64,000 bases of DNA, from contig QLUR01000004.1 in assembly GCA_018725565.1 (NCBI GenBank), positions 41,234-105,233 on the forward strand. The letters run 5' to 3'. Below are positions 58,307 to 64,000 of this stretch, piece after piece. Origin of the DNA: Bacillota bacterium (lineage in GTDB: Bacteria; Bacillota; Dethiobacteria; Dethiobacterales; Dethiobacteraceae). Position numbers and translations under genes: made by a program. The notes under the pieces were generated by a model. It was not told where the DNA came from and did no database searches. It saw only the letters and a list, made by a program, of their open reading frames with translations. Numbering within the stretch: position 1 is the first letter of the stretch; the number at the start of each line of letters is the position of its first letter.

Positions 58307-58792
58307 TTAATTTTCTTGGTACAGCGGCAGATATGAAGACAGTCCCTGTTGCATGCGCCGGTAATATTTGGATTGCCAGAAAGCAAACATTTTCCAGCTG
58401 GGATCGATAACGCCTGACAGACAATCCCGCGGGGTGCGTACCATGTTGGAGGAAGCGAGCGGGACAAAACGGCTGCCGGGCAGAAGTTTGCCAAGTTCCA
58501 CACGGTAATGGCAGTCAGCGTGGCTGACAGGGATATGCCAACCGCCTGCGGCAGGGTTGATTTCTGTGTCAGCCGCACTTCCCAGGTCCACGTTGTAAAC
58601 CCGCAGGAACAGCGGCGCTGCCGGCCAGGCAGGGCCGTATTCTTTGTGTCTGGCTGTATCAAGTGTGGGAGTGACCTCCCAATAAGCAAACAGAACGTGT
58701 GGTTCTCTGGGCATCAGTACGATGCCGTCCCTCCCGTAAGCTGCCGGCAATGTCATTCCGTCAGTCAGTTCCTGGCGTCCCAGCCTGTGCAT
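58307..58792 (-). CDS. DUF4912 domain protein
   Basis: A 161-residue protein with the DUF4912 pattern: DGIVLMPREPHVLFAYWEVT near the N-terminus, LFLRVYNVDL in the middle, then WHIPVSHADCHYRVELGKLLPGSRFVPLASSNMVRTPRD. The fold looks like an immunoglobulin-type sugar-binding or SH3-like domain. Such proteins commonly sit beside GH57 genes in anaerobic Firmicutes, so it may bind the glucan. ATG 58792 has AGGAGG six bases upstream; 58837 is the far end of the open frame. Confidence 0.8.
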   Translation of the reverse strand: MHRLGRQELTDGMTLPAAYGRDGIVLMPREPHVLFAYWEVTPTLDTARHKEYGPAWPAAPLFLRVYNVDLGSAADTEINPAAGGWHIPVSHADCHYRVELGKLLPGSRFVPLASSNMVRTPRDCLSGVIDPSWKMFAFWQSKYYRRMQQGLSSYLPLYQEN

Positions 58793-58809
58793 AAGGGCCT
58801 CCTGATTTG

Positions 58810-58837
58810 AGTATGTTAAGAAATGGGTAGCGAGCAA
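58810..58837 (-). promoter_or_regulatory. Possible promoter for the DUF4912-GH57 unit
   Basis: On the minus strand TTGCTC (58837-58832), 16-base gap, CATACT (58815-58810), about 20 bases before the DUF4912 start. Four of six matches in each hexamer; moderate support. Confidence 0.4.
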
Positions 58838-58915
58838 AAAATCCGCTTTAGATTCAACTTTAATTATTAGCGGTTTACCGGCATATTATTCCTTGAACTA
58901 TAGGGGGAGCAACGG

Positions 58916-58960
58916 ATGACCAGACCATATTATGACATCTCGCCTCAGAGTTCCGTCTGA
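58916..58960 (+). other. 14-codon leader ORF before the GH57 amylase
   Basis: ATG 58916 follows GGGGGAGC and opens MTRPYYDISPQSSV, ending TGA at 58958. A CTCAGA/TCTGAG hairpin (58944-58961) overlaps its end. It could be a leader peptide or chance; the position, 30 bases before the next start, fits attenuation. Confidence 0.25.
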
Positions 58961-58992
58961 GCAGGAACATTATTACAGGGGGAGGTGTGCAG

Positions 58993-61071
58993 TTGGAGCA
59001 AGAGAAGAAGGCTGAACTGACTCTGATCCTGGCTCTGCACAACCATCAGCCGGAAGGAAACCTGCCGGAGGTATTCACGCGGACTTTTGAAGCGGCGTAC
59101 GAGCCTTTTATCAGCGAGCTGGAGAATTTTCCCGGGCTGAAAGTTGTTCAGCATTATTCCGGGATTCTTTTGAACTGGCTGCGGCATCACCGTCCGCAAT
59201 TTATGGAGCGGCTGCGGAGGCTGGTTTCCACCGGTCAGGCGGAGATGATGGGAGGTGCTTTTTACGAGCCTATCCTGGTCATGGTGCCGGATGACGACAA
59301 AACCGGGCAGCTGGAAAAGCAGCAGCGCTTTATCCGGGAGCATTTCGGGATTGAAGCGGAAGGAGCCTGGCTTGCGGAACGGGTTTGGGAGCCGCACCTG
59401 GCGAAGCCGCTGGCGCAAGCCGGCATCCGCTACACTGTTCTTGATGATGCTCACTTTCACAATATCGGTTTCTCGGCAGAGGATACCCTTCATTACTTCG
59501 TAACTGAAGAAGGGGGGCACAAACTGTTCATTTTTCCGATCAGTGAGAAAATGCGCTATCTTGTTCCTTTTGCTGAACCGGGTGAAGTAATCACCTACCT
59601 GCGCTCCCTGGTAAAGCCCGGAGAGAAGCGGTTGGTAGTGCTGGCCGATGACGGAGAAAAGTTTGGCTCCTGGCCGGGAACTGCAGAGCGCGTGTACCGG
59701 GATAAGTGGCTGCATACTTTTCTTAACCTGGTAATGGAGAACAGCGGCTGGCTGAAAACAGCTACGTTCCGGGAATATCTGCAAAGCACCCCGCCGAAAG
59801 GAGTCGTGTACCTGCCGGCTGGCTCCTACCGGGAAATGCTCCAATGGTCGGGAGGTTTTTGGCGCAACTTCTTCGTCCGTTACCCGGAAAGCAACCATCT
59901 CCATAAAAAAATGCTGCATGTGCACGAGAGGCTTTCCCGGCTGCCGGAGGGAGCAGACAAAAGCAAAGCAAGGGAATACCTATGGGCCGGGCAATGCAAC
60001 TGCGCTTACTGGCATGGCGTGTTTGGCGGGCTGTATCTTAATTTTTTGCGCTCTGCCCTGTACAGCCGCCTGATTGCTGCCGAGCAGGCGGCTGACCGTG
60101 CGCTATACCCTGATGGCGGATGGATGGAGATAGAACAAAAAGATTTTGATTACGACGGCAACGAGGAACTGATCATTAACGGGCCGGACCTCTGGCTGCT
60201 GCTGTCCCCGTCCGGGGGCGGGGCCATGCTGGAACTGGACTTTAAACCCCGTCACTTTAACCTGCTTGATGTGCTGACGCGGCGCCCCGAGCCGTATCAC
60301 TGCAATATTTATGAACTGACGGAAGGCCACTGCCGGGCGGAAGGAGTGCAAACCATCCACCACCTCGTCCGTGTTAAGGAGCCCGGATTACAGGAGTTAT
60401 TGGTTTATGACTCATACAGGCGCGCGTCGTTGTTGGATCATTTTTTTCAGCCCGGCACGCTGTTAGATAATTTTATCAGGGAGCCTGCTTCTGTGGAGGC
60501 CGGCGACTTTATCGGCCGGGAGTACAGAGTGATAGAGGCGAAAGCGGCGGAGGGGACGGCCCTGGTGGTATTAAACCGGGAAGGGACTGTGCGTGACAAC
60601 GGAAGAACCGCTTCTGTAAGCTTGACCAAGACCGTGAAATGTACAGCACCCGGCCGGGAACTAAGCTATACATATCTTCTGGGCAATACGGGAGAAGAAG
60701 TGCTGCGCAGTGATTTCGGAGTGGAATTCAATATCAATTTTCTGGCCGGCAACGCCCCTGACCGTTACTACTATTCGCCGGAGCAAGAGTTTACCGGGCG
60801 CTGTCTTTCCTCCAGCGGCGAGATAGGGCCGGTAAGCCGCTTTGGGATGGCAGACGAATGGCAGAAAATCAGAAGCGAGTTTTCTTTCGACAGGCCGGCC
60901 ATGCTCTGGCGGATGCCCCTGTTGACCGTTTCCCAATCGGAAGAGGGTCTGGAGAGCGCCTACCAAGGGTCGACCGTAATTGCCTGCTGGCCGCTCTGCC
61001 TGGCACCGGGGGAAAAGTGGACGGTCACCATCAGCCAGCAATTGCTGGAACTGCCGGGAGACGTGAATTAA
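58993..61071 (+). CDS. GH57 alpha-amylase / 4-alpha-glucanotransferase
   Basis: A 692-residue GH57 enzyme with the catalytic barrel (about 10-310) and C-terminal DUF1925/DUF1926-type beta domains. Nucleophile Glu129 in AWLAERVWEP and acid/base Asp220 in LADDGEKFG match Glu123/Asp214 of T. litoralis 4-alpha-glucanotransferase. It should transfer or hydrolyse alpha-1,4-glucan. LHNHQPEGNLPEVF near 16-29 is the typical start motif. TTG 58993, seven bases after GGAGG, is preferred over GTG 58987, which is only one base from it. It shares a base with the next gene (TAATG). Confidence 0.88.
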   Translation: MEQEKKAELTLILALHNHQPEGNLPEVFTRTFEAAYEPFISELENFPGLKVVQHYSGILLNWLRHHRPQFMERLRRLVSTGQAEMMGGAFYEPILVMVPDDDKTGQLEKQQRFIREHFGIEAEGAWLAERVWEPHLAKPLAQAGIRYTVLDDAHFHNIGFSAEDTLHYFVTEEGGHKLFIFPISEKMRYLVPFAEPGEVITYLRSLVKPGEKRLVVLADDGEKFGSWPGTAERVYRDKWLHTFLNLVMENSGWLKTATFREYLQSTPPKGVVYLPAGSYREMLQWSGGFWRNFFVRYPESNHLHKKMLHVHERLSRLPEGADKSKAREYLWAGQCNCAYWHGVFGGLYLNFLRSALYSRLIAAEQAADRALYPDGGWMEIEQKDFDYDGNEELIINGPDLWLLLSPSGGGAMLELDFKPRHFNLLDVLTRRPEPYHCNIYELTEGHCRAEGVQTIHHLVRVKEPGLQELLVYDSYRRASLLDHFFQPGTLLDNFIREPASVEAGDFIGREYRVIEAKAAEGTALVVLNREGTVRDNGRTASVSLTKTVKCTAPGRELSYTYLLGNTGEEVLRSDFGVEFNINFLAGNAPDRYYYSPEQEFTGRCLSSSGEIGPVSRFGMADEWQKIRSEFSFDRPAMLWRMPLLTVSQSEEGLESAYQGSTVIACWPLCLAPGEKWTVTISQQLLELPGDVN

Positions 61072-62774
61072 TGGCTGCCAAGACGCTGTTTATTGCTTTT
61101 ATCTGGAATCAGCACCAACCATTTTACCAGGATACAATAAAAAAGGAGTATATTATGCCTTGGGTCAGGCTGCATGCCACCAAGGATTATTACCAGATGG
61201 CGGCCATCCTGGAAAGCTACCCGTCCGTCAGGCAAACCTTCAGCCTGACGCCCTCCCTTATCTACCAGCTGGAAGACTATTTGCGCGGTGCTGACGACTA
61301 CTACCTGCGGGTGATGAAGCCGCCGGCGGAGCTTACCAAGGACGAAAAACGCTTCCTGCTTCAGCACTATTTTGATATCCACTGGGAGCGGGTAATCGCC
61401 CGCTGGCCCCGCTACAACCAACTGCTGGCCAAACAAGGCCGCAGCAAAGAACCTGCTTCCGTGGAGAAGGCCCTAACTCGCTTTGACGAACAGGACTATC
61501 TGGACCTGCAGGTCTGGTTCAATCTAGTTTGGATTGACCCGGAACTGCGCGAGCAAGACCCGGCTCTGGCAGTATTGCAGAAAAAAGGTAAAGATTTTAC
61601 AGAAAATGACAAGAAAACAGTACTGGAAAAACAGTGGGAAATTATGAGGCGCGTGGTTCCCGAGCACAAGCGGCTGGCGGAGAGAGGTCAGATAGAGCTG
61701 ATAACTACGCCTTATTATCATCCCATCGTCCCTTTGCTCATTGACAGCCGCAGCGCCTGGCGCGCCTCTCCCGGGCTGCCGTTGCCGGAAACTTTTTCGT
61801 ACCCTGAAGATGCTTTCGAACAGACTGCCAGGGCAATTAGCCTGTACCGCGGTCTTTTCAAAGCTTGCCCACAAGGTGTCTGGCCGCCCGAGCAGGCGGT
61901 CAGCCCTGACGCCGCGGCACTATTTGCGGATTTAGGTTTCCTCTGGACGGTCAGCGATGAGAGTATCCTTGCTCATTCTCTGCATACTGAAATCTTCAGG
62001 GACAGCCATGGACACGTGCTCAACGCCGACCTGCTTTACCGCCCGTACCGGCTGCGGGTCTTGGGACGGGAAATAAATATTATTTTCCGCGATCATCATC
62101 TCTCGGACCGTATCGGCTTTGTCTACCACCACATGAACATCGGGCATGCGGTTGAGGACCTCCTGCACCGGTTTCATAAAATCCGGGAAAGTGTGGCTCA
62201 CTGTGCCGGTGCACATTTGCTGACGATTGCCCTGGATGGAGAAAATGCCTGGGAATGGTATCCGGGAGACAAGCAGGAATTTCTGCACCGGCTTTACCGG
62301 CGGCTTGCTGCAGAGCCGTTGCTGCGGACGGTGACAGTAACAGAATTCCTCGAAGAGCATCCGCCGGAAGCTGAGTTGCATTACCTGCACAGCGGTTCCT
62401 GGGTGGATCACAGCATGGTCCGTTGGATTGGCAGTCACGCCAAGAATAAGCTGTGGCAAATGTTGCTGGCAGCCCGCCGCATACTGGAGGAAGTGAGGGG
62501 CAAAGTCACTCCGGAACAGTTGCAGCGGGCCAGGGAGAATCTGATGATTGCCGAGGGCAGCGACTATACCTGGTGGGTTGACAGCATGCCCTATTATCTG
62601 GCCGCGCCTTTTGAGGCCCTGTTCCGCAAGCATTTGGTTAATGTCTACAACGAATTGGGACTTGTTCCGCCTGTGGAACTGGAGCAAGCGGTTATTAAAC
62701 CGGAGCATGAAGAGCCGTCTTGGATGGATGACCCGCTCGCCGGACCCACACCCATGGTTCAGGCAAAAATTTAA
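61071..62774 (+). CDS. GH57 glycoside hydrolase (amylopullulanase-like)
   Basis: A 567-residue GH57 enzyme of the amylopullulanase-like type: IAFIWNQHQPFY at the N-terminus, DYLDLQVWFNLVWIDP near 142, nucleophile Glu274 in GVWPPEQAVSP and acid/base Asp389 in TIALDGENAWEWYP. It should cut alpha-glucans inside the cell; no signal peptide is seen. The frame is open from 60858 inside the previous gene, but ATG 61071 gives the family start and overlaps the TAA. No ribosome site is obvious beyond CGGGAGAC, so coupled translation is likely. Confidence 0.85.
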   Translation: MAAKTLFIAFIWNQHQPFYQDTIKKEYIMPWVRLHATKDYYQMAAILESYPSVRQTFSLTPSLIYQLEDYLRGADDYYLRVMKPPAELTKDEKRFLLQHYFDIHWERVIARWPRYNQLLAKQGRSKEPASVEKALTRFDEQDYLDLQVWFNLVWIDPELREQDPALAVLQKKGKDFTENDKKTVLEKQWEIMRRVVPEHKRLAERGQIELITTPYYHPIVPLLIDSRSAWRASPGLPLPETFSYPEDAFEQTARAISLYRGLFKACPQGVWPPEQAVSPDAAALFADLGFLWTVSDESILAHSLHTEIFRDSHGHVLNADLLYRPYRLRVLGREINIIFRDHHLSDRIGFVYHHMNIGHAVEDLLHRFHKIRESVAHCAGAHLLTIALDGENAWEWYPGDKQEFLHRLYRRLAAEPLLRTVTVTEFLEEHPPEAELHYLHSGSWVDHSMVRWIGSHAKNKLWQMLLAARRILEEVRGKVTPEQLQRARENLMIAEGSDYTWWVDSMPYYLAAPFEALFRKHLVNVYNELGLVPPVELEQAVIKPEHEEPSWMDDPLAGPTPMVQAKI

Positions 62775-62858
62775 CCTCTTTGACGGAAAATGCAGGAAAA
62801 ACCAGCCTCGCGTCGAATAGCTGGCAAAGTCAACAGCATTTTGGGGGGACGCCGGACA

Positions 62859-63896
62859 GTGAGTAAGCGCGAGACAGACTATCTGCGGCTGCAGCAAGAG
62901 TTGTCGGCGAGAAAAATCCGCGGAAGCTATATTTTTGCCGGCAGTGAAGACTTTTTGATGGAGGAGGCGGCAGAGGCCGTATGTAAATGTTTGTTGCCGG
63001 CAGAGCAGCGTACTGCCGGTTTTTGCCGCGCTGACGGCCGGGAACATACTTTGGAACAGGTGCTGGATTTGGCCGGAACTGTTTCCCTTTTTACCAGTAC
63101 GCGCCTGGTGGTTGTTCCTGACGCGCCATATTTCTCTACAGGGCAGTCTCTGAATAATGGCGGCCTGGACAGGCTGTTGAAAGGTGACGCTTCAGAGAAG
63201 CCGGACTCTGTCATCATCTTTTTCGTTCCGGAAATTGCGAAAAACATCAAAAGCTACAACCGTTTTGTTTCTGCCGGTACCGTGTACCATTTCCAGCCAC
63301 TTAAGCGAGGGGAATTGTTCAATTGGCTGCGTACCAGGCTGTCAGCAAACGGCAAGGTAGCGCGACAGGAAACGCTGACCCTGCTGGTGGAACGGGTGGG
63401 ACGTGATTTGCGCCGCCTGGCCTCCGAACTGGATAAGCTGATTACCTATCTCGGGAATGAACGGGAACTGGATGAACAAAGTATTCTCATGGCTTCTGCC
63501 CGCACCCTGCAGGGAGATATTTTTGCCATGACCGATGCGGTTGTCTTTGGCAGGACGGCCAAGGCTTTGGTCCAATTACAGGATTTACTCGCTTCCGGCG
63601 AACCGCCGCTGCGGATTCTGGCGATGCTGGTTCGTCAATTCCGGTTGCTTGGAGAAAGCCGGGAACTGCTGGACAGGGGATGCCCCCCGGGTGAACTGGC
63701 TGCCCGTCTCAGTCTGCACCCCTACGCTGCCGAGGTGTTGGCAAGGCAGGCACAACAAGCAGAACAGTCTTGGCTTAACAGGTGCGTAGACCTTTTGCTG
63801 CAGGCTGATTTAGATATAAAGCGCGGGCGGGCCAACCAGAAGCTGATACTGGAAACGCTGATAATAGCACTTGGGAAGACGCAAAAAAGTGCTTGA
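62859..63896 (+). CDS. holA: DNA polymerase III delta subunit
   Basis: The 345-residue delta subunit of the clamp loader, opening the beta sliding clamp. Elements: GSYIFAGSEDFLMEEAAEAV near the N-terminus, DSVIIFFVPEIAKNIKSYN near 115, VGRDLRRLASELDKLITYL near 185, and the C-terminal helical ILAMLVRQFRLLGESREL and LDIKRGRANQKLILETLIIAL. The frame is open from 62790; GTG 62859 follows GGGGGGAC and gives a normal N-terminus. Eighty-four bases follow the GH57 gene, so it may have its own promoter. Confidence 0.93.
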   Translation: MSKRETDYLRLQQELSARKIRGSYIFAGSEDFLMEEAAEAVCKCLLPAEQRTAGFCRADGREHTLEQVLDLAGTVSLFTSTRLVVVPDAPYFSTGQSLNNGGLDRLLKGDASEKPDSVIIFFVPEIAKNIKSYNRFVSAGTVYHFQPLKRGELFNWLRTRLSANGKVARQETLTLLVERVGRDLRRLASELDKLITYLGNERELDEQSILMASARTLQGDIFAMTDAVVFGRTAKALVQLQDLLASGEPPLRILAMLVRQFRLLGESRELLDRGCPPGELAARLSLHPYAAEVLARQAQQAEQSWLNRCVDLLLQADLDIKRGRANQKLILETLIIALGKTQKSA

Positions 63897-63921
63897 CAGG
63901 GCATCACAACTTTGTTATCCT
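63893..63921 (+). promoter_or_regulatory. Promoter overlapping the holA stop codon
   Basis: TTGACA (63893-63898), 17-base spacer, TATCCT (63916-63921). The -35 is perfect and includes the holA TGA. It drives whatever lies past the window edge. Confidence 0.65.
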
Positions 63922-63959
63922 GAGAATCCTGACTTTGACAGCTCAACAGAACAAAAAGA

Positions 63960-63996
63960 GGCCGCGACCCTTGCAAACAAAGGGATTGCGGCCTTC
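63960..63996 (+). terminator. Hairpin near the window end
   Basis: GGCCGC pairs with GCGGCC (63960-63993) with an inner CCCTT/AAGGG pair around TGCAAAC. Forty bases after the promoter above, so either attenuator or terminator of holA; the T-tract is lost at the edge. Confidence 0.55.
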
Positions 63997-64000
63997 ACGC

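Overview
The window reads as chromosomal DNA of a strictly anaerobic, spore-forming Firmicute of moderately high G+C content, most like the Peptococcaceae/Desulfotomaculum-Pelotomaculum side of the Clostridia. Pointers are a Bacillus-type purine operon, a GerM-type spore protein, the YerC-PcrA-LigA-GatCAB gene order, rubrerythrin, S-layer-homology (SLH) surface proteins, frequent TTG and GTG starts with strong GGAGG sites, and a CoA-thioester pathway of the kind used by syntrophs and fatty-acid oxidisers. Genus is an inference; no rRNA gene is present. I saw no tRNA, rRNA, CRISPR array, transposase or prophage.

1-13.3 kb is a tightly overlapping purine operon, purK-E-B-(small membrane protein)-C-S-Q-L-F-M-N-H-D, covering every step from PRPP to IMP plus adenylosuccinate lyase. 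A GerMN lipoprotein follows. 14-24.2 kb is an accessory surface island: two secreted esterase/PHB-depolymerase-like proteins with three SLH domains each, an intact SDR oxidoreductase and a broken paralogue, a hicBA toxin-antitoxin pair, a chimeric SLH remnant, and an ECF sigma factor coupled to an RsgI-like membrane anti-sigma protein.

24.5-33.4 kb is the metabolic highlight: thiolase, 3-hydroxybutyryl-CoA dehydrogenase, crotonase, two acyl-CoA dehydrogenases, cobalamin adenosyltransferase, MeaB-type GTPase and a two-subunit B12 mutase. The mutase carries Phe84/Gln202 where methylmalonyl-CoA mutase has Tyr89/Arg207, which is the isobutyryl-CoA mutase signature. Together the genes look like a butyrate/isobutyrate module: isobutyryl-CoA isomerised to butyryl-CoA, then oxidised to two acetyl-CoA, or the reverse.

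33.4-50.5 kb holds two small Cys-rich proteins, rubrerythrin, an overlooked 49-residue hydrophilic gene on the minus strand, yerC-pcrA-ligA, a G+C-rich aldehyde dehydrogenase that looks acquired, a membrane histidine kinase next to a REC-REC-PAS-GGDEF-HD-GYP c-di-GMP protein, a radical SAM protein and gatCAB. 50.6-56.6 kb (minus strand) is a five-gene ABC importer of the NikABCDE/Dpp type behind an array of GTGTTAC half-sites that resembles a NikR operator, then a HEPN/MNT toxin-antitoxin pair. 56.7-62.8 kb is a glycogen/alpha-glucan cluster of three GH57 enzymes plus a DUF4912 protein. The window ends with holA and a strong promoter overlapping its stop codon.
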